Below, piece after piece: positions 1 through 8,903 of a stretch of 64,000 nt of DNA. The notes beneath the pieces are model-generated. The model saw only the letters and a program-made list of their open reading frames with translations, searched no databases and had not been told where the DNA came from. Each line of letters begins with the position of its first letter. Within the stretch, counting starts at the first letter, position 1. The position numbers and the translations under genes were made by a program. The DNA lies in assembly GCA_016700175.1 (NCBI GenBank), contig CP065003.1, forward strand, positions 3,110,001 to 3,174,000, given 5' to 3'. The DNA is from Acidobacteriota bacterium (GTDB lineage: Bacteria > Acidobacteriota > Blastocatellia > Pyrinomonadales > Pyrinomonadaceae).

Positions 1-255
1 TCAGCGAGGCTGGCATCTGCGGCGCATCTCCGACGATGGGTCGACAGGAACATTGACAAGGGCGACGCGTTCACCGAAAAAATGAAGGAACTGGATCTGC
101 TCTTCGATCTGGACACGACTTTGCGGGTCGCGGAGTTCGCCTATGGCTTTGCTGAATCAACCAACGCGCAAACTTGGGTGGCGCGCAGAAACAAACTCGA
201 ACCTCTTAAGCCTGGCTGGAGAAAGCTAATCGAACCAAGCCTAAGTGAATTGTAG
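1..255 (+). CDS. C-terminal fragment of an unidentified protein
   Basis: An open frame runs from the first base of the window to a TAG at 253-255, giving 84 residues with no in-window start. The sequence is soluble and charged, with an apparent helical stretch (KMKELDLLFDLDTTLRVAEF). I do not recognise a family. The gene begins outside the window, and its end lies 5 bp from the convergent HIT gene. Confidence 0.5.
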   Translation, partial: SARLASAAHLRRWVDRNIDKGDAFTEKMKELDLLFDLDTTLRVAEFAYGFAESTNAQTWVARRNKLEPLKPGWRKLIEPSLSEL

Positions 256-260
256 GAAAG

Positions 261-596
261 CTAGTAATTGCCTTTGCCGGGAATGATGTTGCGGACTCCG
301 CCGCGCGGGTTTTCGACGTCGCCTGTTCGGCGCGGGATCAAGTGGAAGTGGCAATGGAAGACGGTCTGGCCTGCGGCAGCACCGGAGTTGATCCCGATGT
401 TGAATCCGTCGATCGATTCGTCTTCCTCGATCAACCGCTCCCTTGCGGAGCGGATCAGCTGGTCGCAGGCGAGCAGTTCATCGGGGGTGAGGCCGAAGTA
501 GTCCTCGACGTGCCGCTTCGGGATAATGAGCGAATGACCGTCCGCGACGGGAAAGCCATCGCGGATTAGATAAGCGAGGTAGTTGTCCTCGACCAT
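261..596 (-). CDS. HIT family protein (nucleotide hydrolase/transferase)
   Basis: This 111-residue protein carries the histidine triad H-C-H-F-H-L-I at residues 81-87, the signature of HIT-fold enzymes that hydrolyse AMP-linked compounds through a nucleotidyl-histidine intermediate. The upstream GFNIGINSG stretch and the early IIPKRHVEDY segment also fit the family. Length matches bacterial HIT/Hint proteins. The start ATG is preceded by GAGAGAG, a plausible ribosome site. The exact substrate cannot be read from the sequence. Confidence 0.92.
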   Translation of the reverse strand: MVEDNYLAYLIRDGFPVADGHSLIIPKRHVEDYFGLTPDELLACDQLIRSARERLIEEDESIDGFNIGINSGAAAGQTVFHCHFHLIPRRTGDVENPRGGVRNIIPGKGNY

Positions 597-734
597 ACTC
601 TCTCTCGATACACTACAAAAAAAGCAATCTTTCAGGTTAATCAGGCCCCTTTCTTTTTGCGTAATCTAATGCTAAGCGCCATGGCCGTTTAAGATGTTTC
701 CAATAAGTTGTGAATGTCGGAATAGAAGTCGAGT

Positions 735-1145
735 CTATCTTCTGACCTTGCGGAGGTGTTCGGCTATTGGAATATCAGCAGGCAAGAGTTTATAGCCCCC
801 TAACTCATTCATATCTACCCATTCAACTCTGTCGTGAACTGTCAGCGACAGACCTTCATCATTGAGCTCGGTTTCGAGTGCAAGAAGTCTGAACGCCCCG
901 TGATCGTACACGTACTCGGACTCGACAATGATCCTTCCAGCAACAGCCGTTACTCCAAACTCCTCACGAAGTTCTCTTTCTAGAGATTGCTGAGGCGTTT
1001 CACCACTTTCCACCTTACCCCCAGGAAATTCCCAACTCCCAGCGAGTTTTTCATTAGGTCCGCGCCTCGCGATGAGCACTTTATCTGATTTAATAACTAT
1101 TGCCGCGACGACCAATGCTCCAAATTGACCGGTGATCGAGTTCAT
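735..1145 (-). CDS. Nudix hydrolase, MutT-like (deoxy)nucleoside triphosphate pyrophosphohydrolase
   Basis: A complete Nudix box (GX5EX7REUXEEXGU) occupies residues 43-65, reading G-KVESG-E...REL-REEFGV; the glutamates coordinate the metal needed for pyrophosphate release. The 136-residue length and the PGG entry to the box resemble MutT/8-oxo-dGTP diphosphatases. The gene starts 13 bp after the stop of the helicase at 1159-4104 on the same strand, so the two are probably one transcript. That pairing suggests a partner role in the helicase system rather than only housekeeping nucleotide sanitation (inference). Confidence 0.92.
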   Translation of the reverse strand: MNSITGQFGALVVAAIVIKSDKVLIARRGPNEKLAGSWEFPGGKVESGETPQQSLERELREEFGVTAVAGRIIVESEYVYDHGAFRLLALETELNDEGLSLTVHDRVEWVDMNELGGYKLLPADIPIAEHLRKVRR

Positions 1146-1158
1146 TTATTTCTCTGAT

Positions 1159-4104
1159 TCAGTCGCTAGTAATGTATTCATATATCGAATGTTCGACGGG
1201 GTGCTTCATCGTGAAAAGGACCTTTACTACTGGCACTTCCCTCCCATCTTTGCGCTCAAAGTACTCCTGTTCAAAACTATCTTCAACGGGTACAACGTCC
1301 CCCATATAATAGAATTCCTTTCCCTCATCGTTGCTTTTCTTGACAAAAAGGGGAAGTCGCAATTCGTCGGTATATTCGCGGAGTCGAAGAACCTCTGGGC
1401 TATTAAGTGTTCTGTTCGACTTCGTCATCCATTGAAATTCGTAGTTGTTCAAAAACCCATCTTCATACCGGGTCGTTTCCGAAATATCCTCTGCCTTATG
1501 GTAGTTAACAAAGATCGCACAGTCCTTGCCGTCTGCGCCAAACATATATCCACCAACATTTTGGGCGACTGGGTTTTGCGACCAGTTCAGAATCCTAAAT
1601 ACGTCCTTCCGAGAATACTTTCGGTACAAATGAAAGCCGTCGAAGAAGCGAGACTCATCAAAGTCCTCACCATAGACATGCTCAGCAGCATTAAGTAAGT
1701 CTGACAAGAAATTCTTAAAGACCGATGACCGTAGACAACTCTCCAAGTCAGCGGCCAGCCTTATTATATCCCCATCAGATTCGACAGAGTAAAGGCCGTG
1801 CTTTTCACGTACAGATACAATTGAACCTTGATGTTTTTCGGTGATAAATTCGAAATTCAAGTTTCGAACACTCGACTCCCACGTCTGATTGGACAAATGA
1901 AATCCATAGCGTGAACTGACAATCTCTTCTACTGCAGCCTTGCGAACAACTTCCTGACCAAGTAAACACTTCAGGATTAACACCTCTTCTATCCGTTTCC
2001 CGTTTGCGATGTCAGTCGAAAAATACTCCAAATACGTTCTTCCCTGTTCGGAGATCTTGGAAGAAATCTTGTCCTCAAATCCAGAGACGAAGTTGAAATA
2101 AGATTTGGAATACTCTACGAAGAGGAACGGCGACCTTGAACCATGTTCGAAGAAATCCATCATCATCGGGATTCTGCCCAACTTAAACTGAAGTAATTCG
2201 TAGTCCGTCCGTAGATCTGCCAGCCTGCTAAGATTCGTACTATCAATGGCCGTGAAGATTCGGCTCTTCGAAATCTCATCAAAATTTACTGTGGAACTAC
2301 CAGGAATCAGCTCGCTTCCGCTAGCCATCAGCTTGCGGAGCCGATCTTTGTTGAAGCTTGCATCGCCATACAGAGCAATCGGTATTAAGAAGTTGTTGCT
2401 GTAGTTCCCAATAAAATCAATTACCGTTAGGTACTCCTTTCCTTCAGTCTTTCTTAAGCCTCGACCTAGCTGCTGGATGAATACAATAGCGGATTGGGTC
2501 GGTCTAAGCATTATGATCTGGTTTACACGCGGAATATCAATTCCTTCGTTGAAAATGTCGACCGAGAGAATATAGTCAAGTTTTTCGGACTCTCCATCAC
2601 TTTCGAGTCGCTGTATCGCTTCTTCTCGTTGCTCTTCGCTTGAATCACCGCTGAGCGCGATCGTTCTAAGACCTCTCTCATTTAGTTTTCGGGAAAGTTC
2701 CTGAGCTTCATGGTTTCTGCTGCAGAAGATTAATCCGCGAACAACTCCATCATCAGAACCATACAAAACTGCCTTTTCGATAACTCGTTCGACGCGTTCA
2801 TCGGAAGTTAGCATGTTGAAATCAGCTTTTTCATCGAGCAATTCTTCGTCCACCGTAATATCGGTTACACCGAAGTAGTGGAAATCGCACAACATCTTTT
2901 CTTCTAGGGCCTGATGCAACCTGATCTCATATGCGATGTTGTGGTCAAAGTCTCTGAAGATGTCGTGTCCATCAGTTCTTTCCGGTGTTGCGGTCATTCC
3001 CAGCAAGAAGTTTGGGTTGAAGTAGTCAAGAACTGATTGATAGCTGGGGGCGCCGGCTCTGTGGGTCTCATCAATCAAGATGTAGTCAAACTCATCTTTG
3101 GAAAATCTACGGAGATTCTGTTCTCTCGAGATTGTCTGTATTGTCGTGAACAGATACTCAGCGTTCGAAGGATCACTACCGCCAGAGAAAAGTCCCATTG
3201 ATACTTCGTCACCAAGGATTCGTCTAAAACTCTCGAGCGCCTTGCGGGCAATGTTCCAGCGGTGCACGATGTAAAGGAATCGTCTTGGACTTCGTTCCTT
3301 TACATGAAAGGCGGAAAGGTATGTCTTTCCGGTTCCAGTTGCTGAAACCAATAGGGCTTTCGTCTGATTTCGTTCAACTAGAGATCTTAGGTTTCTGAGT
3401 GCCGCCTCCTGCATGCGATTGGGCTCAATCTTTTGGGTTGTGAATGATTCGATCGTCTGCTCATTTTCCCAGAAAAACTTCTTTTGCCTCCTGTAGATGT
3501 GCTCGTATTCTTCGATAAACTCCTCGGTGACGGGAACAGCACTGTCGAACTCAGATTCAAAAATCGTCCTAGTATCCGAAATCAGATCACTGCTTGAAGT
3601 GGCCGAGACCTTTAGATTCCATTCCTTATTAGAACAAAGTGCATTAGCAGTTAAGTTTGAGGATCCAACAATCAAATCCCAATGCCCTTTCTTCTTGAAC
3701 AAGTAACCTTTCGCATGGAAATCACCTTCAACAGAAATCCTAAGATCAATGTTGTCGAAGTAAAGCAATGTTCTTAGCGCTTCTGGCTGGGTAAAATTTT
3801 GGTATTGAGATACAAGGAGCCGACCGGCTCTATCCGATTTCTTATATTCCTCTAAAGAAGTGAGCAAGGTTGCGACGCCACTCATAGTGACGAATGCTAC
3901 TGAGAACCAGAACTCTTCGCACTCTCTGATATCCTTTAGCAGCGAAGAGAGCACTTTTCTGCCTGAATGATAATCATTGGCGAGAATCTCAGGCCGGTAC
4001 TCATGTCGCGATGAATGCCATTTGTTCAGAAAGCCTGTCTTAAGGCTTTCAAGTAGTTCTTCGTCTATTTCGGGCATGACCTTTTGAATATTTGGGCCAG
4101 GCAA
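1159..4104 (-). CDS. PLD-domain / superfamily 2 helicase / DUF3427 protein
   Basis: A 981-residue three-part protein. Residues about 40-170 resemble a phospholipase-D nuclease half-site, with H130-A-K132 and the following IVGSSNLT. Residues about 230-560 form an SF2 helicase: Walker A ATGTGKT at 255-261, the DEAH-type box DETH at 345-348, TATPER at 371-376, and motif VI QQLGRGLRK at 544-552. The remaining ~400 residues fit the DUF3427 region found C-terminal to such helicases. It is the first gene of a pair with the Nudix hydrolase. Proteins of this layout occur in defence-like contexts; a role in restricting foreign DNA is inferred, not shown. Confidence 0.88.
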   Translation of the reverse strand: MPGPNIQKVMPEIDEELLESLKTGFLNKWHSSRHEYRPEILANDYHSGRKVLSSLLKDIRECEEFWFSVAFVTMSGVATLLTSLEEYKKSDRAGRLLVSQYQNFTQPEALRTLLYFDNIDLRISVEGDFHAKGYLFKKKGHWDLIVGSSNLTANALCSNKEWNLKVSATSSSDLISDTRTIFESEFDSAVPVTEEFIEEYEHIYRRQKKFFWENEQTIESFTTQKIEPNRMQEAALRNLRSLVERNQTKALLVSATGTGKTYLSAFHVKERSPRRFLYIVHRWNIARKALESFRRILGDEVSMGLFSGGSDPSNAEYLFTTIQTISREQNLRRFSKDEFDYILIDETHRAGAPSYQSVLDYFNPNFLLGMTATPERTDGHDIFRDFDHNIAYEIRLHQALEEKMLCDFHYFGVTDITVDEELLDEKADFNMLTSDERVERVIEKAVLYGSDDGVVRGLIFCSRNHEAQELSRKLNERGLRTIALSGDSSEEQREEAIQRLESDGESEKLDYILSVDIFNEGIDIPRVNQIIMLRPTQSAIVFIQQLGRGLRKTEGKEYLTVIDFIGNYSNNFLIPIALYGDASFNKDRLRKLMASGSELIPGSSTVNFDEISKSRIFTAIDSTNLSRLADLRTDYELLQFKLGRIPMMMDFFEHGSRSPFLFVEYSKSYFNFVSGFEDKISSKISEQGRTYLEYFSTDIANGKRIEEVLILKCLLGQEVVRKAAVEEIVSSRYGFHLSNQTWESSVRNLNFEFITEKHQGSIVSVREKHGLYSVESDGDIIRLAADLESCLRSSVFKNFLSDLLNAAEHVYGEDFDESRFFDGFHLYRKYSRKDVFRILNWSQNPVAQNVGGYMFGADGKDCAIFVNYHKAEDISETTRYEDGFLNNYEFQWMTKSNRTLNSPEVLRLREYTDELRLPLFVKKSNDEGKEFYYMGDVVPVEDSFEQEYFERKDGREVPVVKVLFTMKHPVEHSIYEYITSD

Positions 4105-4269
4105 ACGGTCGTCCTTATACGGCCTGCGAATCTTTCTCCCAAATCTAAAGTAGGACTACATTACAAGTTTCGAGAGAGATTACCAAAATACTTTGCGCTA
4201 TGGATGTTTCCAGTTGGGCCATTCGGCGTTTGTAAACCATTTGGCGACACGTGGGCAACAGAGTGGAAC

Positions 4270-4899
4270 TTAGTTGGTACTCATGGCGCCGAAATCATGT
4301 TCCTTAGTCATCTTTATAATCGCCTCCGCGATCTTGCGGCCGCCCTGGTCCGAAGGCTCGATGTCGTTAGCGTAATCCTCGTACTCGCTGCAAGTGAGGC
4401 GCAGGTCGATCAGAGGGAGCTCGCGCGAGAATGCCTGCCGGATGATCACGTCGTTGAATGACGCCAAAGCCGCAACCGCTATCTTCTGCGCCATCGGGTC
4501 TTCGAACCTCGGATAGTAAATTGTGCAGATCGCGGTCGGAAGCCCGGGTTCGAGGACCGCTTCGAGCGCCCTCTCGTACCTGGATTCGAAAGCCGCCGCC
4601 CTGTCGGAAAGCTCGCTGAAAACCTCCGCGCTCGACCGGCACGGCATGTTGAGAATGTCCGCCTCGTAGAGCGCATCGTTGCCTCCGACGCTCAGGAACA
4701 GGTGCGTCGCGTCGTCCGGGATCCGGGCCGCTTGCTCGGGAACGTCGTGCGCGCGGCTGCCGTCGACCGCGAGGAGGGTCGCTCTCGTGTCTGGTTCCGC
4801 GAGGGAACGGAGATGCGAGATGACGTCGGGCGCATCGCCGACGTAGGACTTGTTGTCGAAGATCGAGTCTCCGAGAAGGATAATGTGGGTCATAGTCAT
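4270..4899 (-). CDS. SGNH/GDSL-type hydrolase
   Basis: Block I GDSIFD with the nucleophile Ser12 near the N terminus and the block III motif GGND at residues 72-75 identify an SGNH-fold esterase/lipase. No signal peptide is visible, so it is likely cytosolic. The usual C-terminal DxxH block is not obvious: the expected position reads EPSDQGG, without the histidine. Either this subfamily uses another base or the catalytic His lies elsewhere. ATGs at 4899 and 4893 are both possible starts. The substrate is unknown. Confidence 0.75.
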   Translation of the reverse strand: MTMTHIILLGDSIFDNKSYVGDAPDVISHLRSLAEPDTRATLLAVDGSRAHDVPEQAARIPDDATHLFLSVGGNDALYEADILNMPCRSSAEVFSELSDRAAAFESRYERALEAVLEPGLPTAICTIYYPRFEDPMAQKIAVAALASFNDVIIRQAFSRELPLIDLRLTCSEYEDYANDIEPSDQGGRKIAEAIIKMTKEHDFGAMSTN

Positions 4900-4904
4900 T
4901 CTGG

Positions 4905-5045
4905 TTAGCCACGGATTTCACGAATTCACACGAAGGAGAATTGGACACAGATCAACACGGATGGAAGAAGGATGAAATTTGGGTTTTGGCTCTCATCAAC
5001 CACCTTCCCAAACATCCGTGCTAATTCGTGTGATCTGTGGCTAAC
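4905..5045. repeat. Long inverted repeat, CACGAAT/CCGTGG word family
   Basis: The arm at 4905-4935 (TTAGCCACGGATTTCACGAA...) faces its imperfect complement at 5014-5045 (...AATTCGTGTGATCTGTGGCTAA), with a second internal pair ACACAGATC/GATCTGTG. It fills the spacer between two same-strand genes and would fold as a long hairpin in the transcript. Related copies lie at 9798-9830, 15719-15883 and 60443-60476. Confidence 0.7.
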
Positions 5046-5084
5046 TCTTCTTTGTGCCCGCCGTTACCGCTCCGGGTACTGATC

Positions 5085-6755
5085 TCAGTCGTCGGTCTCG
5101 AGAAAATCATCCCTGATCAGGATCGAGAGGAAGTGTTTCGCCCTCGAAGCGCCGACATACAAATCGTTATTTGTGAAATAGCTGTCGGTTGCCGGATTCG
5201 GAACATCGACCAGGATGACGGCGTCGGCCTCCAGGCCCTTGAATCCCTTGATCGTCGAGAAAAGCACGCCGTTTCTCGCCTGCAATTCGTCCGCCGAATC
5301 GACAAGAGGGAACGCGTCGAGTCTATCGACTCCGAAGAATGAATAGTGGCTGTTGTCGTGGCGGTACGGTGAAAGGATCGCGATCTGGTTAGCGAGCAGG
5401 CCGCCCTTCCGGTAATCCTTCAGGATCCTGGCCGCTACCTTTCTTTGCGATTCCGGGTCGGGGCAATGCCTGACCGTCACGGGCCTTCCTTCGGGCGCCG
5501 CCCAGTGCGTTTCGATCTCCACATTTCTAAGGGACGAGCACTTTACGGCGATGCTCCGCGTGTTCCGGCAGTTCTTCTTAAGGAGATACGGCTCGCCTAG
5601 TTCGGGCATCACCAACTCGTCTACGTAGAGGTTCTGCGCGGGATCGTAGAAAACGTAGAAGGGAGTCTCGCCCGCCTCACTTCCAAGGAACTCGAGCGGC
5701 ATCCACCACGACGGCTGGAAGTCCTGGCCTTCGTCGACCACGATCGCGCCATACCGGGGCCCGAGCCGGTTGATAGCTTCAAGCAGAAGCTCGGCGGATG
5801 TCTCGTGGTAGAAAGCGCGTGCGTCTTCGCCCGGCTCGAATTCGATCTCCGCCTCGCCGCACATCTCTTTGCAAAGGCCGTGGAAATAGCGCACGTCGAG
5901 CAGATCGTCTTCGTCGGCGCGGACGGAATCGGCGAGCCATTCCGCCAGCGTGATGTTGTAGCAGACCAGCAGCGTCCGCTTGCCCTCAGCGGCGAAGCGG
6001 CGCGCGCGCTCCATTGCCAGCATCGTCTTTCCCGAACCCGCGACTCCCTCGATCAGGCACCGCCGGTGCCGATCCAGCATGTCGAGCACGTTCGCCTGCT
6101 CGTTCGTGAGGCGTACAAGGCGATCGTACTCGTCGTCGATCTGGCGCGAAAGGACCGGAACAAGGTTGAAGGTCGACTGAAGAGCATCAAGCATCTTCCG
6201 AGCCTCGACTTCGGAAAGCTCCCGCGTTCCCCGGCTCCAGGAATCGAGGATCTCCAGTATGCGGGTTCCCATTCTTCTCAGGTCGTCCGTGCAGAGCACC
6301 ACCTCCTTTTCAGCCCCGGGTGGAAGCGTTCCCGTGTACCTGCAGTCCGGGAAAACGACCGCGTATCCGTAACCGACCGGAAGATCCTCTTCGGCGGGAA
6401 ATGCCTCGGCGCGAATCCTGTCCTTTATGACATGCAGGCTTTTGCTGGCCTGTTTGAACGGGTCTTTGATCGTCTGCCGACGGCTCGACTCGATGCGGTA
6501 CCACTCGAGCGATTCCGGGGCGTAACCTATCTCGCCGCCTTTTACCTCAAGGACCAGAAATCCGTGCGTCCAGAGAATGACGACGAAGTCGGCCTCGCCC
6601 TGGCTGAGCGTCCCTCGCTTTGACGTATCGAGCCAGGGATATGAATGGATCACGACAGCATCTTCGGGAAGCTGCTCGACGAGCGACCGTGCGGTGTCGC
6701 GCTCGCCCGCGTTCTCGATCTCGTCGATGGAAACGTGGGGAATGAGTCTGGCCAT
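5085..6755 (-). CDS. NERD nuclease domain / UvrD-like helicase
   Basis: The 556-residue protein starts with a NERD-type nuclease domain (about 15-140): D56 and E70-V-K72 form the D...ExK pattern of PD-(D/E)XK enzymes. A superfamily 1 helicase follows, with Walker A GVAGSGKT at 237-244, Walker B DEGQDF at 341-346, and a C-terminal KGFKGLEAD...YVGASRAK block like UvrD motifs V-VI. Such proteins couple DNA unwinding to cleavage. The neighbourhood of another helicase and an HNH nuclease makes a role in foreign-DNA processing plausible but unproven. Confidence 0.88.
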   Translation of the reverse strand: MARLIPHVSIDEIENAGERDTARSLVEQLPEDAVVIHSYPWLDTSKRGTLSQGEADFVVILWTHGFLVLEVKGGEIGYAPESLEWYRIESSRRQTIKDPFKQASKSLHVIKDRIRAEAFPAEEDLPVGYGYAVVFPDCRYTGTLPPGAEKEVVLCTDDLRRMGTRILEILDSWSRGTRELSEVEARKMLDALQSTFNLVPVLSRQIDDEYDRLVRLTNEQANVLDMLDRHRRCLIEGVAGSGKTMLAMERARRFAAEGKRTLLVCYNITLAEWLADSVRADEDDLLDVRYFHGLCKEMCGEAEIEFEPGEDARAFYHETSAELLLEAINRLGPRYGAIVVDEGQDFQPSWWMPLEFLGSEAGETPFYVFYDPAQNLYVDELVMPELGEPYLLKKNCRNTRSIAVKCSSLRNVEIETHWAAPEGRPVTVRHCPDPESQRKVAARILKDYRKGGLLANQIAILSPYRHDNSHYSFFGVDRLDAFPLVDSADELQARNGVLFSTIKGFKGLEADAVILVDVPNPATDSYFTNNDLYVGASRAKHFLSILIRDDFLETDD

Positions 6756-6868
6756 AGTCTAAAGGGCTAAATGCCAGCCCGTTTATGAGTTCCGGATCTG
6801 TTGTGGTGTCCGTTTGTGATGGGATCGGCACTAGAGTAGCATGAGCAGAGAAATGAGCAAAAGAAATC

Positions 6869-7321
6869 TTGAATCTATTGTTGTCGGGACGTGCGAAGGT
6901 TTTGCGTTTCGATAGGGAGGGAAAGAAAATGCGGCCAAAAAGAGTCAGGCAGGTCGATTCGGAACAGAAGGCACGTTTGGACGGCTGGAAGTACGAAAAG
7001 ACGGTGAGAACTGCCGAGGAGCATCCGGTTCTTGAGACAGAACCAGTTTTCGAGAGACCGTTCGAAGCTTGGACCTCTTCTGATTTCATAAGGGAAACGA
7101 CGTTCGGTGTCACCGGCAAACATACGTTTCATGCTCAGGAGAATCTGGAGATCCTGCGCGAATATCTAAACCGTTCGATCAATGCTTCTCCTTCGAAGGT
7201 CGGCGATGCAGCTGGGGAAAGGGAGGCTGGAAAACTACGTGGGCAGCTTCGAATTCGACTTTACCGAAGCTGCGAAGCCAACCAGGTACAAATTTCTGGC
7301 TGCATTTTGGAGGTTCATTGA
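6869..7321 (+). CDS. Doubtful hypothetical ORF in a 788 bp gene-poor stretch
   Basis: The only sizeable frame in 6756-7543 that does not shadow a real gene. It encodes 150 residues, or about 130 if the second ATG (6929) is used, with basic, polar composition and no motif I know. There is no clear ribosome site. It may be a decayed gene or chance. It ends just before two copies of a GCGCCGATGGCGC repeat. Confidence 0.22.
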   Translation: MNLLLSGRAKVLRFDREGKKMRPKRVRQVDSEQKARLDGWKYEKTVRTAEEHPVLETEPVFERPFEAWTSSDFIRETTFGVTGKHTFHAQENLEILREYLNRSINASPSKVGDAAGEREAGKLRGQLRIRLYRSCEANQVQISGCILEVH

Positions 7322-7390
7322 AGATTGTGACGGGCGGTAGTCTCTCTGTCGTGCCGCCGCTACGCGGCTCAGTTTCTTGGGATCCGGCCG

Positions 7391-7480
7391 TGTGCTACAG
7401 ACATGCCGCGCCGATGGCGCTGGGGACTATTGTTCTTGCGCCCGTGCTATTAACATATCGCGCCGATGGCGCTGGGCGGG
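7391..7480. repeat. Two copies of a GCGCCGATGGCGC palindromic unit
   Basis: Two related units, GTGCTA(C/T)..ACAT(G/A)..CGCGCCGATGGCGCTGGG, start about 52 bp apart. Each contains a hairpin GCGCCgatGGCGC. They lie downstream of the doubtful ORF and upstream of nothing obvious. No other copies were noticed in the window. Confidence 0.6.
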
Positions 7481-7543
7481 TTCGATCTTCAGGCGTGTCC
7501 AATTGCGGAATGCCGTCTGATTTTGTTGGAAGCCTCCAATCCG

Positions 7544-8470
7544 TTAACCTTTAAAGACCTCCTGATTGTGCCACTCGAGAAACTGCGGGTTCGGGAGCAT
7601 TTCGAGATCCTTCGGTTCCCGCATCGGGCGGCCGTCAAGCACGTAGTAATCCCTTCCGTTCTCGAACTCTTCTTTGATCCTTTTGCTTACCTCGATCCGG
7701 CGGTCGGGGGCGACCGTCAGATAGCCCTTGTCGAATAGCGCGTGCAGGTCTTTTCGCAGTAGAAGTCCGTTGTCGGCTCGGTGCTCCTTGGCGATTTTGT
7801 ACGGCTGGATATGCGCCGCGTCCAGAGCCGGAAGGGTCCTTTCGCCGGAGAATGCGCACCGCCTTTCGTATCCGTCCGTGACGACTATGCGGAATGCTCC
7901 CTGTCCCAGCCTCGGTTTGATCAGCGTGGGTTCGCCGTATGCAGGATGGTCTGACGCAGGTTCCCCTTGATACGCGAAACGGCGAGCCATGATTCTCTTC
8001 CAAAGCGTCAGACCGGGTTCCCTGGAGAGGTCGTATTTTCTGCCCTGCTGTATGCTCCTGTGCCAGTTATCCGGCACGGGGATCCAGTCTTCCCGGTTGA
8101 AGAAAAATGGCTGTTCAAGCAGGATGCACCCGATTCGATAATCCTCGTATGGATTCGGCTGAGTCTTCCTGTATTTCTCGACACGTCCGCGCATCTGCTC
8201 GTAATCGCGGGCGCCGTTCTTAATGCCGAAAGCTTCCCAGGCGATACTGATCGGGAGAATGCTGAAATGAGCGAAGATCCCTCCGCCGACTATGAAGTTG
8301 TCGGGAGCGTGGAGCTTGAAGAGGAACAGCTCTCCGAACCTGAGCGCGCGGAAATTGGTCGAGCCGCTTGGTTTCCAGAAGTTGACCTCGTCTAGGCCTG
8401 CAAGTCCCGACGCTGATTTCAGCGTATCGAACCAGTCCCGGTCCGTGATTCCGATGTAGGAGTTGATCAT
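7544..8470 (-). CDS. HNH endonuclease family protein
   Basis: The C-terminal third carries an HNH-like cluster (RRCAFSGERT, then DAAHIQPY, then N-GLLLRKDLHALFD), in which the AH and the later H/N residues fit the beta-beta-alpha-metal nuclease fold. The N-terminal ~180 residues are probably a specificity or DNA-binding region. I use the ATG at 8470 (308 residues, AAAAGG upstream). The longer frame to 8548 starts inside a GGACCAA tandem repeat and is unlikely to be coding. The family includes stand-alone restriction-like nucleases; the target is unknown. Confidence 0.82.
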   Translation of the reverse strand: MINSYIGITDRDWFDTLKSASGLAGLDEVNFWKPSGSTNFRALRFGELFLFKLHAPDNFIVGGGIFAHFSILPISIAWEAFGIKNGARDYEQMRGRVEKYRKTQPNPYEDYRIGCILLEQPFFFNREDWIPVPDNWHRSIQQGRKYDLSREPGLTLWKRIMARRFAYQGEPASDHPAYGEPTLIKPRLGQGAFRIVVTDGYERRCAFSGERTLPALDAAHIQPYKIAKEHRADNGLLLRKDLHALFDKGYLTVAPDRRIEVSKRIKEEFENGRDYYVLDGRPMREPKDLEMLPNPQFLEWHNQEVFKG

Positions 8471-8523
8471 CGGCCTTTTGATCTCTCTTAAGAAATTACG
8501 ATTGGCCGGATTGTAACACGGAT

Positions 8524-8600
8524 TCAGGGACCATTGACCAAGGACCAAGGACCAAGGACCAAGGAGCAGGGACCAGGGACCAGGGACCAGAGACTGGGCT
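8524..8600. repeat. GGACCAA/GGACCAG 7-bp tandem array
   Basis: About nine consecutive 7-bp units, drifting from GGACCAA to GGACCAG, lie just upstream of the HNH gene. This is one of several short-period intergenic arrays in the window. Confidence 0.85.
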
Positions 8601-8689
8601 CCGGAAAAGGGTTTTTGGCGAATCCGCGTTCATCGGCGGGATCCGCGGCAGCACATCGCTTTGGGTCCGTCGCTGGCGCTCCGGCATCC

Positions 8690-8842
8690 GATGTTCGCGC
8701 TGCGCGCTCAATGCGGGCGAGCCGCCCGCGCTCCAGTCCGAGCCGCCTGCGCTCTAGTCCGAGCCGCCTGCGCTCCAGTCCGAGTCGCCCGCGATCCAGT
8801 CCGAGCCGCCTGCGCTCCAGTCCGAGCCGCCTGCGCTTAGGA
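8690..8842. repeat. GGAGCGCAGGCGG-type REP cluster with 21-bp periodicity
   Basis: Tandem units of about 21 bp (GCCGCCTGCGCTCCAGTCCGA, with variants) preceded by GCGGGCGAGCCGCCCGC. The same elements flank the RAYT at 13889-14506, so this cluster is probably a dispersed relative of that transposase's REPs. Confidence 0.8.
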
Positions 8843-8857
8843 ATCTGACAGCTAAAG

Positions 8858-8890
8858 GTAGCCCTCCCTGACGGTCGGGCTTCGGACACC
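8858..8890. repeat. GCCCTCCCTGACGGTCGGGC dispersed hairpin
   Basis: A GTAGCCCTCC(C)TGACGGTCGGGCTTC-GGACAC unit with stem GCCC..GGGC. Further copies lie near 12470-12500, 45330-45350, 45715-45740, 47264-47292 and 47498-47520, in both orientations and always between genes. Confidence 0.7.
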
Positions 8891-8903
8891 CAGTCCTCAG
8901 ACT

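Noticed and set aside
5805..6623. 272-residue plus-strand frame antisense to the NERD helicase
   Set aside because: It lies wholly opposite a gene with intact motifs; it has no domain and arises from GC-rich codon bias.
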